The position numbers and the translations under genes are program-made. Of a stretch of 64,000 nt of DNA, positions 36,617-47,043 are shown piece by piece. The notes under the pieces were generated by a model. That model was not told where the DNA came from. It made no database searches and saw only the letters and a list, made by a program, of their open reading frames with translations. Numbering within the stretch: the first letter of the stretch is position 1; each line of letters starts with the position of its first letter. Source of the stretch: Gorsachius magnificus (lineage: Eukaryota; Chordata; Aves; Pelecaniformes; Ardeidae); assembly GCA_034008185.1 (NCBI GenBank), contig CM067086.1, positions 70,416,286-70,480,285 of the forward strand, written 5' to 3'.

Positions 36617-37257
36617 GAGGGGCAGGCAGGGGGGCAGGCAGGGCAGGGCAGGTAGGGCAGGCAGGGGCAGGCAGGGGGGCAGGCAGGGCAGGCAGGGTGC
36701 AGGCAGGGGGGCAGGGGCAGGCAGTGGCAGGCAGGGGAAGACAGGGCAGGCAGGGGCAGGGCAGGGCGGGTAGGGCAGGCAGGGGCAGGCAGGGCAGGGC
36801 AGGCAGGGCAGAGCAGGGCAGGTAGGGCAGGCAGGGACAGGCAGGGCAGGCAAGGCAGGGCAGGCAGGGGCAGGCAGGGCAGGGCAGGCAGGGGCAGGCA
36901 GGGCAGGCAGGGCAGGTAGGGCAGGCAGGGACAGGCAGGGCAGGCAGGGCAGGGCAGGCAGGGACAGGCAGGGCAGGGCAGGCAGGGGACAGGCAGGGCA
37001 GGGCAGGCAGGGCAGGCAGGGCAGGTAGGGCAGGCAGGGACAGGCAGTGCAGGCAGGGCCGGGCAGGCAGGGGACAGGCAGGGCAGGGCAGGCAGGGCAG
37101 GCAGGGACAGGCAGGGCAGGGCAGGCAGGGACAGGCAGGGCAGGGCAGGCAGGGCAGGCAGGGGCAGGCAGGGCAGGGCAGGCAGGGCAGGCAGGGCAGG
37201 CAGGGCAGGGCAGGGCAGGCTGGGCAGGCAGGGGCAGGCAGGGCAGGCAGGCAGGGC
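36617..37257. repeat. G-rich minisatellite of GGCAG/GGGCA units
   Basis: 641 bases built almost entirely of GGGCAGGCA and GGCAG words. GGTAGGG marker variants near 36651, 36769, 36821, 36915 and 37024 and GGGACAGG variants show irregular higher-order duplication. The plus strand is strongly G-rich with closely spaced GGG runs, so G-quadruplexes are plausible. Several frames are open only because the unit has no stop; the 327-codon minus frame (36443-37426) is a run of Pro, Cys, Ala and Leu and is not a gene. Confidence 0.97.
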
Positions 37258-37911
37258 TAGCAGTCCCCTCCCTGCACAGCCTCCCTGAGCCCCCACAGCT
37301 CCGGGTCTGCGACGAGGGATGGCCGGGGCCATGGGGAACATCGACCCCAGGGGTAAAAGCTGCTGCCTTGGGTCCTGACGCTGGAAACTGAGCCGCAGCA
37401 TTGACCCTGCTTGGAATTAAACCCACAGATATATATCTGAATTAACCAGAGGGGCTCATCCGAGTTTGACATGAACTCTTCTTTTCTGTCCTTTTTTTTT
37501 TCCCCAGGAACTTTCAGGAGCTGAGTTGCTGTGGGTGCTGCATTAATCATAGCAAGCAAAGGCAGGGCTATGTCTCTGCCTTCCCACTGCACTTCCAATT
37601 TTCCAATTTTTTAGTATGAATAAGGAGAAGATTTGTGTTTTTCTTCTACATTTGGCACAGCATCTACCTGGGGAAGACTTTGGCATAGTGTTATCTTACC
37701 AGATAAACGTGTCAGAGTGCAGAGCTCACAGTCTTTCTGGTTTTTACATCATATTGTTGATGAAAATATTATTTCCTGATAATCTTATTCTTTGTGTCAC
37801 AAAAAAAACCCTGCATCAAATGGTCATTGATTCCTCAGCAGTGGGTGTACAGAGGCTGACAGAGGCAGTTCTTTATAACAAATGCTAGACAAGTTTAATT
37901 TATGTTTGTAA
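37258..37911. other. Unassigned spacer
   Basis: A perfect 14-bp palindrome CAGATATATATCTG lies at 37426-37439 and a T-run at 37491-37500. Otherwise AT-rich, with no gene seen. Confidence 0.6.
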
Positions 37912-37916
37912 ACATG

Positions 37917-38449
37917 TGCCATGGCTCCAGCTGGGACAGAGTTAATTTTCCCGCCAGCAGCGGGCCCAGCTCGGGGGTTTGGGTGTCGGATGAGCAGAAT
38001 GTTGGTCACTCCCTGATGGCTCCGGTGGTGCTGAGCAGGGCTTACACCAGGCAAGGACTTTTCAGCTTCCCCTGCTCTGCCAGGGGCACAAGGAGGTGGG
38101 AGGGGGCACGGCCAGGACAGCCGACCCCAACTGGCCCCAGGGCTATTCCAGACCGTGGGGCCTCATGCCCAGGATAGAAACTGGGGGGGTTGGCTGGGGG
38201 GCAGGGACCGCTGCTTGGGGACGGGCTGGGCATCGGTCAGTGGGGGGTGAGCAATTGCATTGGGCAGCACTTATTTTCTGTATTCTTTTATCATTGTTAT
38301 TATTTTCCCTTCCTTTTCTGTCCTATTAAATTGTGTTTATCTCAACCCACCTTTTTTCCAGTTCTCTCCCCCATCCCACTGGGGCGGCGGGGGGGGACAG
38401 TGAGCGAGTGGCTGGGGGGCTCAGCTCCCCACCAGGTTAAACCACGACA
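37917..38449 (+). mobile_element. Solo LTR of an ERVL-like endogenous retrovirus (copy B)
   Basis: It runs from TGCCATGGCTCCAGCTGGGA to AACCACGACA, flanked by ACATG (37912-37916) and ATATG (38450-38454), a 5-bp duplication with one change. The TATA position reads GATAGAAA (38173-38180), and an ATTAAA polyadenylation signal is at 38325-38330. No retroviral coding body is present. From about 37985 to 38275 it differs from copy A at about three positions, although the two stand in opposite orientation 32 kb apart and their R-U5 parts are clearly more diverged. Confidence 0.92.
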
Positions 38450-38454
38450 ATATG

Positions 38455-41320
38455 AAAGGGTAAAAGTCAGCTTATTATGCCCCTATCAGCTCTGTGTGCT
38501 GTAGTAGCAAAGCGAAGTGCAAGTTGCCCATTCGCGGTATTGACCTTTTGGTGATAAAGACCTCCCGCCCCCCCCCCCCACCCCCCCTGCTCCTTTAGCG
38601 CTCCCCCAGCAGAGGCCCAGCGGCAGCCGATAGCAGGGCAATGCAGAAACGTGTTCGTTACGAATAAACATGGGTGCATGCCTCGTCCCCTCCAAGGAAC
38701 AACCTTTTTTCTTCTTTTTTCTCCAGCAAAAGCAGCTAGATAAAGCGATGAATGGCACAAACCTGCAGCCAAGATGGTTTTCGACAGATAAGCCAGCTCC
38801 GGGCTTACACTGGGGAGGTTTGGCTTGCAGGTCCCCGGCCAGCGCAGAGCCTGGGCTTCCTGCGGCTCCCTTCAAAGTGTGCAGCAGCCAAAGGAGCGCT
38901 CGGCCCCTGGAGGTGTGCCAGCACAAAAGCCTGAATTCCTCGTCACTTTGTGCAAAGCTGGGGTGAAAGGGCTGCTGATACCCTGCTGTCTGCTGAGCAG
39001 AGCCAGGCCACAGTCTGTACGTGTGAGAAGCCTGGCAAAGTCCCACTGGCTTCCTAAAGACTGGGTCTGAGCCATGGCTGCAGCAGGACTGAAAAAGTTA
39101 AGAAAAAGAAGGAGGAAAAAAAAAAAAAAAAAAAGAAAAAAGGAGAAAAAGCTAGGGAAAAAGATAACAATTGTTAATTTTGTTTTCAAATCTGTCTTTG
39201 AATGAAAAGGCAGATTTCAAAATGGAAAAAGTTCATTTGACCTCGGCATGACTCTTACCCTGCAGGTCAGTAGCTTGGGTGACTGCTGGAATACCCACCA
39301 ATGCCCCCCTCCAGCAAGGCAGATGATCAAAACGAGGGGGTTTGGCTGAAATGGCAACAGGAATCCCAAGCAGGAGCCGGTGCCGGCTGCTCCTTCCAGC
39401 GGAGCTGTTGTCTGATGAAAGCTCTTTCCTTCACTCACCAGCCCTGGCTTGTTTAGACCATGTCTTCAGACCATCACGGCTACAGCCTGGCCAGTTTACA
39501 AGCAGAAGCGGGTAGTGGGCTGGGGAGAGGGTCTCCTCCCATCCCAGCGGGCAGGGGATGCTGCCGTGCCCGGGGATGCAGCCGCAGCCATGGATGAGCA
39601 GCCGGGGGTCGGCTTTGGCCCATTTTCCACCGGCTGAGGCTGCGCGTGAGGCGCAGAAGCTCTGCAGAGGCCCCTTCCCACCAGGAGAAAGTCAGGGGCT
39701 GGTACCCAAGGGCAAGTGCATCTTCCCTCTTCCTCCTCCTCATCCCCCCGCCGGCCGTGACGGACGCAGGTGGGAATCTGCAGCCACCGGCAGCCTGACC
39801 GGGCGGTCTCTGCGCCTTTCGTTTTCAGCATCCGATCTTTGGAGAACTTTCATGTTGTACAGAACAACATTCGCCAGCGTAATCTGAAGGCAGAACTCAG
39901 CCGGCAATGGGTTTCAGTGGTTCCCTTAGAAATAGCTGTTTAAATGAAAAATAGTGGATTTGCAGGAATTAGTTCAACCCATGGAAGCTTCGGTAGGGGC
40001 AGGAAGCTTTTACCTAAAACAAGGAGACAACTTCAGAGAGTTCAAACAGATTTTAAAATTCCGGTTGGATCTTTTAGCATCTAAAACTAAATTAGAAATA
40101 AACTCCATTGAAAATTCTTAGGAAACAGATTTCATTTTTCTCAGAACACAGATTTTACAGAAGAACTTGCAGCAAATAACACTTCCCTGGGCTTCGACTG
40201 TTTCAGCTGGTTTCCAGTTCCCCTTGTGCACTGGAAGGGGAAGGCAGTCTGCCTGTTTGCCCTTGCCAAACGTCCAGCCCTGCTCACACAAAGAAGAGAG
40301 AAAAGCAGAAAAAATGCCATGAATAAGGCTGCAATCTTTCCCTTTTATTCAATTAAATAATTATCGTCCATTCTAACTTCACCAAACTGAATAGAGAGGA
40401 GTCCTGTGGAACAAACTGGATGATTGCACCTCGGTGTGAGTGAAACGGCACCAAACCGCAGCCCCTCAAGGTTTGGTTACGTTTATGGAAAATAAAAAAG
40501 ATCAGCTGTCCATTTGTGTGGGCAGCAATGACCATTTGTTCTCTAATCACCAACTCCTATCAAACTTTCCCCAGCGTGATATATGATCGCCTATTATTGC
40601 AGCTTGGTATCGCGCTTCTAGAAACTCAACAATAAATGGTTTTAATTGTATTTAAAATGATGGTAATAATTCAGGTATATACAATATTTATGCAATATTA
40701 TCGATGGCACAAAAGGTATTTCTCATATTGTGTTCGCTTAATTAATTCTCCTCGGAACGGCACTGTCAGCACCCTTGTGCGTGCCAGTTTGGGTCGGTGT
40801 GGGAGATTCACAGGCAAGAAAAGCTGCGTCCATAATAAAATGCCACTGACCTTTCTCCTGGCTTAGTGCTTTCCGTACTGTGACAAATAGATTTAATTTC
40901 AAAGCTTTCTAGGAAATTCCATCAATATTTAAACTAATCTTGGAAAGTTACTTTGGAAATGTAAATTCTCTTCCTTATCCCCCATCAGCGATGCGTACCC
41001 CACTGAACTGGATAAGTGATGATGCAAACCTCAGGAACTGTTTAGATTATTAAAACCGCAGCAAATTGGAATTACTGAAAAGAACGTTCCTCGACTTCCC
41101 ATCGTTTTTAGAACTTTGAAGCCAGTGGGAAGCCCACACTGCAAACACGAACCATAGCGCTTCTGAGATTACAAAACACGGAATTTCCCTTTCAGTGAAG
41201 CATAGTGCCCTCATCAGCCTCCTACCAGGATGTGACTTTGATGCCATGAAACCCCCCTCAGATGATGCGACCTGCATTCCTCTCCTTGGCTTTCCTGGAT
41301 GTGGCTCCTTCAGCTCATGA
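38455..41320. other. Unassigned spacer with C- and A-runs
   Basis: C12-A-C8 run at about 38568-38587 and an A-run at about 39116-39134. 40560-40770 is AT-rich with many TAAT/ATTA words (possible conserved noncoding block). The longest frame, 186 codons (38486-39046 minus), contains a poly-lysine/glycine stretch from the simple runs and no domain. Confidence 0.55.
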
Positions 41321-41325
41321 GCATC

Positions 41326-41755
41326 TGTGGTGGTTTGACCCTGGCTGGAAGGCAGGGGCACAAAGGTCCTCCCCCGGCTGCAGTGGGGATCTGCTCCCCC
41401 ATGGGCCTCCCTGGGCTGCAGGGGCACAGCCTGCCCCACCATGGTCTTCACCATGGGCTGCAGGGGAATCTCTGCTCCGGCGCCTGGAGCCCCTCCTGCC
41501 CTCCTGCTGCACTGCCCTTGGTGCCTGCAGGGCTGTTTTCTCTCCCATCCTCTCACTGCTCTTCTCTCTCCGGCTGCTGAGCTGCAGCCAGTTTTTCTCC
41601 TTCTTAAATATGTTATCCCAGAGGTGCTTCCACTGTCACTGATTGGCTTGGCCTTGGCCAGCAGTGGACACAGGGAAAACTTCTGGCAGCTTCTCACAGA
41701 AGCCAACCCCTGTAGCCCCCCCACTATCAAGACCTTGCCACACAAACCCAATACA
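41326..41755 (-). mobile_element. Solo LTR of a second avian ERV family
   Basis: Read on the minus strand it runs from TGTATTGGGTTTGTGTGGCA to GTCAAACCACCACA, with TG...CA ends. It is flanked by GCATC (41321-41325) and GCACC (41756-41760), a 5-bp duplication with one change. Inside, near-duplicate segments around GGGCTGCAGGGG and ACCATGG (41400-41465) match the tandem sub-repeats I remember for this LTR type. At 430 bp it is probably internally shortened. The 270-codon minus frame over it (41050-41862) crosses both ends and is not a gene. Confidence 0.82.
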
Positions 41756-41760
41756 GCACC

Positions 41761-42777
41761 ATCAGAAACAAGGGCTGAGGGTCGCTGCATCTCTTGCTCC
41801 TCCGTTGGTGACTCCGGCTCATGCTGAAAGTGTCCGTTTTTCCTTCCCACCATGCCAGACACACAGAGCTAGCGCAGGACTGTGCCCTGCTCCAAGTCCC
41901 TGAAATCGCTCCCACCCCCAGGTGAGCAGCATCTCATCCTGCCTGCACCAGGACCAGGGTGTGAAGCTTTGGGGAAAAGAGATGGGTTTGAACTGGTCAG
42001 CCCAAGGGAGGTGCGTTAATACCCAGAAAATGCAGCGTCTCGTCACGCACGGTTTCCTGCTCGGTGCAGGCAATAGCTCCAGTTCGCTGGCTTCGTCGAG
42101 TCACCAGCACCCACAACATGCTTTGGTGCAAACTGAGATAAGGCCGCGTTAATCAGCGTAATTGGTCCTTCCAAACATATGCAAGAAAATAAGATTTTAA
42201 TCCTCCTAATTACTACGACTGTAAAGAACAAGACAAGTCACTCTGTAAGAGGGGCTTCTTCCTTTTGGCTCTTCAGATCTTGAGACTCAGTGTTTTTATT
42301 TTCCCTTTACTTTGCATTACATAGTGGCAGAATCTGATCTGATTTGATGGTGCCTTTTAACTACCATAGGTAAGCATTACAAAATTGTGGAGTTTGGGTA
42401 TAAAAACGTACAACAGGAAGGTAATGAAAAGACAGAGGGCCTTGATGCCCTTGCAATCGCCGTGCAATCTGACGTGAAGCAGTGCTAACGGAACTGTGCT
42501 TTTATTTATTGGCACGTAATATTCAAGGAGGCCTGACTCATTTGAGATAAATCAAGTTTAAAGCAACAGGGTAATGTAATTTGAATTTTGGGTCACGCTC
42601 CAGAGTTGCTCCCAGAACTGCAGCCAAGATAGGTCCTTGGTGGTGCTACCAGCGTGAGACAGCGGCTCCCCGGCAGCGCTGGGTCCCGTGGCCCCACCAG
42701 CACCCTCGCCGGGTCTCCGAGGGTTTGCTGACCTCCTCCCCCTCTGAACGCAGCCAGCCTACGTGGCTGGGTGCAGC
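41761..42777. other. Unassigned spacer
   Basis: 42150-42570 is AT-rich and holds TTTATTTATTGGCACGTAAT followed by TGACTCA and GATAAATCAA words; it is a possible conserved noncoding block. No gene seen. Confidence 0.5.
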
Positions 42778-42782
42778 CCCGG

Positions 42783-43347
42783 TGTCGTGGTTGAACCCGG
42801 CCGGCAACTCAGCACCACGCAGCCGCTCGCTCACTCCCCCCCCTCCCTCAGTGGGATGGGGGAGAGAATCGGGAAGGGGAAAAAGGTTAGAGCCGAGGGC
42901 TGAGATAAAGGCAGTTTAATAAGAGAAAATAATAATAATAGTAATAATGAGAATGATAACAAAATATACAGAATATACAAAACGAATGATGCACAATGCA
43001 ATTGCTCACCACCCGCCGACCGATGCCCAGCCCGTCCCGAGCCGCGATCAGTACCCGAGCAGCGACCCCCCGCCGCCGACCCACCAACCCCCCCCCCCGG
43101 GCAGACGTTCTATGGTCTGGAATAGCTCTTTGGACAGTTTGGGTCCTAGCTGTGCTGTACTCCCAGCTTGTTATGCCCCTGGCCGAGCAGGAGAAGCTCA
43201 AAAAGTCCTTGAGCAGTCTGAGCACTGCTTGGCAACAACTAAAAACATCAGCGTGTTATCAACATTCTTCTGGCACTGAATCCAAAGCACAGCACTGTGC
43301 TGGCTTCTGTGAAGAAAATTAACTCTATCCCAGCCGAAACCAGGACA
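42783..43347 (-). mobile_element. Solo LTR of an ERVL-like endogenous retrovirus (copy C)
   Basis: On the minus strand it runs from TGTCCTGGTTTCGGCTGGGA to AACCACGACA, flanked by a perfect 5-bp duplication CCCGG (42778-42782 and 43348-43352). R-U5 carries an impure AAT run (42928-42945). The segment that should hold the TATA box is deleted, and a C11 run (43088-43098 on the plus strand) sits at the break. It is an older-looking relative of copies A, B, D and F. No provirus body remains. Confidence 0.94.
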
Positions 43348-43352
43348 CCCGG

Positions 43353-44348
43353 CCACCGCTCCCAGGTCGCTTTGCCCCTCGCTTTGCAAGGGAAGGAGAA
43401 GGCGGCGATGGGTTGTAGGCGGCGGGCGTACCCGCAGGAGCCAAAGCTTCTCTCTGCGGTAACCGGAGCTGCTGTCCGGTGGAAATCAGCATCGCATGCT
43501 TTTCTTACGCTGCCAGGGGAACGTGCAGGGGGGTACGACAGGGTGGGGAGCACAATTTCAGTTTAGGCTTTTTAACTAAAGCTTAATTATATCCCAGAAT
43601 TTACTCTGCCCTTCACACGGGGCCCTAGGTAGATCAAGATTAATTATGCTGTAGAGATCTTTCCCCTTCTGGCCTAAATTTCTCTATCAAGCTTGTTGCC
43701 TGTGTACTTTGACTGGGCAATAAACCATTTTCTGAAGACAGGAAAACTACAATTTCTTTTTGCTATTAGCAGTAAGGGTTTTTCCGCTCTGGAAAGGTTC
43801 ATCAATTATACCCACATAATTACCATATAACCATACAACAGTAATTAGTTCACTATATCTCCTCCTCTAGTGACTGCTATTGAATAAAGCAGCTTTTTCA
43901 ATATACCTTAAATCTATTCCCTAGCAACATAAACTAAATCAAAACATGTCCTGTTACCGAGGAACAAACACTTTGTGTTGGGAATTATGCTGGAAGAAGC
44001 AAAGCCGTTCAGCCGTAGCATCAGTACCGGTTGGTGGTAACGCAGTACCTGTTGCAATTCCCACTGCGGCGCCTGCGGCTTCACGTCCCACGAGGGCTGG
44101 GGGGGGAGCGGTGACCTCCTGGCCTCCAGAGATGCTCTGCAGCACCCGGTACCCCAGTGCCTGGCCTGGGCCGAGTGTGACACCGGGTCTGCATTTCCTT
44201 CTGGAGGAGACACCGTTTAGGCTTCGCTGTTGCCACCATCGGAGCACCTTCTCCTCTTTGGGCACCCAGGGGACACGTGCTGGCCATGCCTGGGTGTGGG
44301 TCCAGCCCGTGAGCGACTGCGTCGGGAAGGGGATGAGCCACCCGCTGG
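43353..44348. other. Unassigned spacer
   Basis: 43560-43930 is AT-rich with TTAATTA words (possible conserved noncoding block). 44030-44340 is GC-rich with frames up to 159 codons that run into the LTR. No gene recognised. Confidence 0.5.
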
Positions 44349-44353
44349 TGCGG

Positions 44354-44921
44354 TGTCCTGGTTTCGGCTGGGACAGAGTTAATTTTCTCCCTAGTAGCTG
44401 GCACAGTGCTGCGTTTTGGATTTAGTACCAGAAGAATGTTGATAACTCACTGATGGTTTGGTTGGTGCTGGGTAGCACTGAGACTGGCCAAGGACTTCTC
44501 AGCTCTCAGCTCTGCCAGGGGCACAAGGAGCTGGGAGGGGGCACGGCCAGGACAGCTGACCCCAACTGACCAAAGAGATGTTCCAGACCATGGGATGTCC
44601 TGCCCAGTATATAAGCTGGGGGAAGAAGGCAGGGGGGGCATTCGGAGCGCTGGCGTTTGTCTGACCCAGTCACCGTTACGTGTGATGGAGCCCGGCTGTC
44701 CTGGGGATGGCTGAGCACCCCCTGCCATGGGAAGTGGTGATTGAATCCCTTGCTTTGCTTTGCTTGTGTGCGTGGCTTTTGCTTTCCCTATTAAACTGTC
44801 TTTATCTCAGCCCAGGAGTTTTCTCACTTTTACTCCTCTGATTCTCTCCCCCGTCCCATTGTGGGGGGAGTGAGCGAGCGGCTGGGGGGGCTGAGTTGCC
44901 GGCTGGGGTTAAACCATGACA
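44354..44921 (+). mobile_element. Solo LTR of an ERVL-like endogenous retrovirus (copy D), TATA box intact
   Basis: It runs from TGTCCTGGTTTCGGCTGGGA to AACCATGACA, flanked by a perfect 5-bp duplication TGCGG (44349-44353 and 44922-44926). TATATAAG is at 44608-44615 and ATTAAA at 44790-44795. Its R region (about 44630-44780) is unlike the other copies and contains a TTTGC-type run (44751-44765), so it is a distinct subfamily or recombinant. It is the only copy of this LTR family in the window with both a TATA box and a polyadenylation signal, so it is the most likely of them to retain promoter activity. Confidence 0.94.
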
Positions 44922-44926
44922 TGCGG

Positions 44927-46049
44927 GGCCAAGAGCCACTCATAAACCCCTGCGGCTGAGAAGCACGGAGGCAGGGGCGTGAATCCTGGACGTTCCTCTT
45001 GGTATGGGAGATGAGCTGCATTTTAGCACTTTTACCTTCCTCTAAGGCCAACAGACCAGACAGGCCTAATGAAGGGAACCGGTGGGTGTTTAATGATGGG
45101 AGGTCTGGTTTACCCATGTGCCTGCTGTTAACTGCCCGCTCGTCCCGACGCCCCGGTCAGATGCTCAGGGGGGAGGACGCTGCAGGGGGGAAGCTCAGGA
45201 AAAGCTCACTTGCAGAAGCGGGTGAACCAACAAATCACAGCGTGAAAGCCTGTGCATAGCCTGAGCTTGCAGAGAGTGAATCATGCAAAGGGCTTTCCAA
45301 AATCCCCAAAAGCACCTGGTTCTCCCGGCAACGGGCGTGCGGTGCCTCTGGGACGGCACCGGAGCCACCAGCAGCATCTGTGCCACCGTGTGTCTCCGTC
45401 ACGATGCGGTTCAGAAGGATTTTAAGACTGCGAGGTTCCTCCTCAGCTCCAACCATTTCTCCTGACATTTACAGTTGCCATTATTGCAATGCTAACTTGC
45501 AATAAAATAAATGGCTTAAATCTCATTTCCTTTTGCAATTCATGACACATAAACCAAAGGCAAGTAAAATAAATTTGTCTGAAAAGAATAAATTAACTGC
45601 TTATTTCAGAAAACCTGCATTCAGGTATTCTGACAAAAGCATTTTATTGGTGGCAATATCCCACTGAGAGTGCTTTCACGTGCTAAACAACACATGAAGC
45701 TAAGCAGGCTGTTTTTCTTAGCAGTGTCTCCGAGTGCTCGGCGGCTCAGTGGACGTTCGCGGGGGCTGCGAGCTGGTGGACGGGAGGAGCCAGCTGTGGG
45801 GTGGCAGTGACAATGTCCCGCATCCTCTGCACCCACAACGGCACTGCCAGTTCCTTCATTCCCGCATGAGGCATCCGCTCCTGCCCCGACGAGGACCTGT
45901 CTCCCTGCGGGGCTTCGGGGGGCTCTCACCCACCCTGCATGCAGTTCCGCTCCCGTTACTTTTTTCTTCTGGCTGATGCTGTGGGAAGGGGCAAGGAATA
46001 GGGTAAACGGGAACCTGGCTGTCCCTTGAGGAGAGAAACCACAAACAAG
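44927..46049. other. Unassigned spacer
   Basis: 45480-45660 is AT-rich (possible conserved noncoding block); 45740-45950 is GC-rich. No gene or repeat ends seen. Confidence 0.55.
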
Positions 46050-46441
46050 TCAGGCTGAGGGAGCTGGGTTTGTTCAGCCTGGAGCAAAGGAGGCTCCAAG
46101 GGGCTCTCATCACCACGTCCCAGTGCCTAAGGGGTGGCTACAGGGAAGATGGAGGCTCCCTTGTCACAAGGAGTCCCATCGAGAGGACAAGGGGGAATGG
46201 ACACAAGTTGCTCTTGGGGATCATCCCAACTGGACACGAGAAGGAGATTTTTCCCCATGGGAACAGTCACCCACTGGAATAATCTCCGCAGGGGAGGGGT
46301 TGACTCCACCACATTGGACACTTTTAAGATGCAGCTGGACAGGGTGCTGGGCCATCTTGTCTGGACTGGGCTCTTGCCCAAAAGGTTGGACCAGATGATC
46401 CTTGAGGTCCCTTCCAACCTGGGATTCCATGATTCTATGAT
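46050..46441 (+). mobile_element. CR1 LINE, 5'-truncated, fourth subfamily
   Basis: It encodes [20 protein letters not shown], then RTRGNGHKLLLG, then reads into a stop after FPHGNSHPLE. The 3' part GGTTGGACCAGATGATCCTT and CCTTCCAACCTGGGATTCCA ends in two octamers. It is diverged from the young groups and the frame is broken. Confidence 0.92.
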
Positions 46442-46879
46442 TAAAATCAAGATACAATTTTGGGAAACAGGACACTTTGGCATTGCCGTGGTCTCTGCTC
46501 CATATGTCTTTATGTTCACCTGGCTACACTGGCAGAGAAATGGGTGTTAAATGCATGGGCACTCCCTGAGTGCCCAAAACCTCGCTGTCGGAGGGATTGC
46601 CCTGGCCTTGCAGCCCCCCCGCTCTCCTTGCAGGATGTCACTGTGTCAGGTCTACACCACAACAGGATACTCCTCTCACAAAGCATCCCTCAGCAGGGTT
46701 CCCATGAGTCCGATCCCCTAAAACATCCCTGGTTTGTTGTGGCGATGCATCTCTCCAACGGGGAGCCCAACTCCAGGCATACAGAGGCGTTACTGCAACA
46801 TCTTTACAGTGATAAAACCAGTGAACTGGTTCTTCCAGCAACTGGTAAAAGCCATAGCAAGTCCAGCTGAAAGTTGATA
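46442..46879. other. Unassigned spacer
   Basis: Unique-looking; nothing recognised. Confidence 0.6.
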
Positions 46880-47043
46880 TCATAGAATCACAGAATGTTT
46901 TGGGTTGGAAGAGACCCCCAGAGGTCACCCAGCCCAACCCCCCTGCAGGAGCAGGGACACCTTGAACCACATCAGGTTGCTCACAGCCCCGGCCAACCTG
47001 GCCTGGAATGGTCCCAGGGATGGGGCCTCCACCCCCTCTCTGG
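46880..47043 (-). mobile_element. CR1 LINE, 5'-truncated, CCTCTAGGGG subfamily
   Basis: TCATAGAATCACAGAATGTT, then CCCCAGAGGTCACCCAGCCC and the complement of the VSLLLQGGW and EGVEAPSLG segments. It ends at CCCTCTCTGG. Confidence 0.93.

Noticed and set aside
36443..37426. 327-codon minus-strand open frame, Pro/Cys/Ala/Leu-rich
   Set aside because: It is the translation of a minisatellite whose units contain no stop codon; a 274-codon frame over the same array is equally open.
41050..41862. 270-codon minus frame
   Set aside because: It runs across both borders of a solo LTR and has no protein similarity that I recognise.
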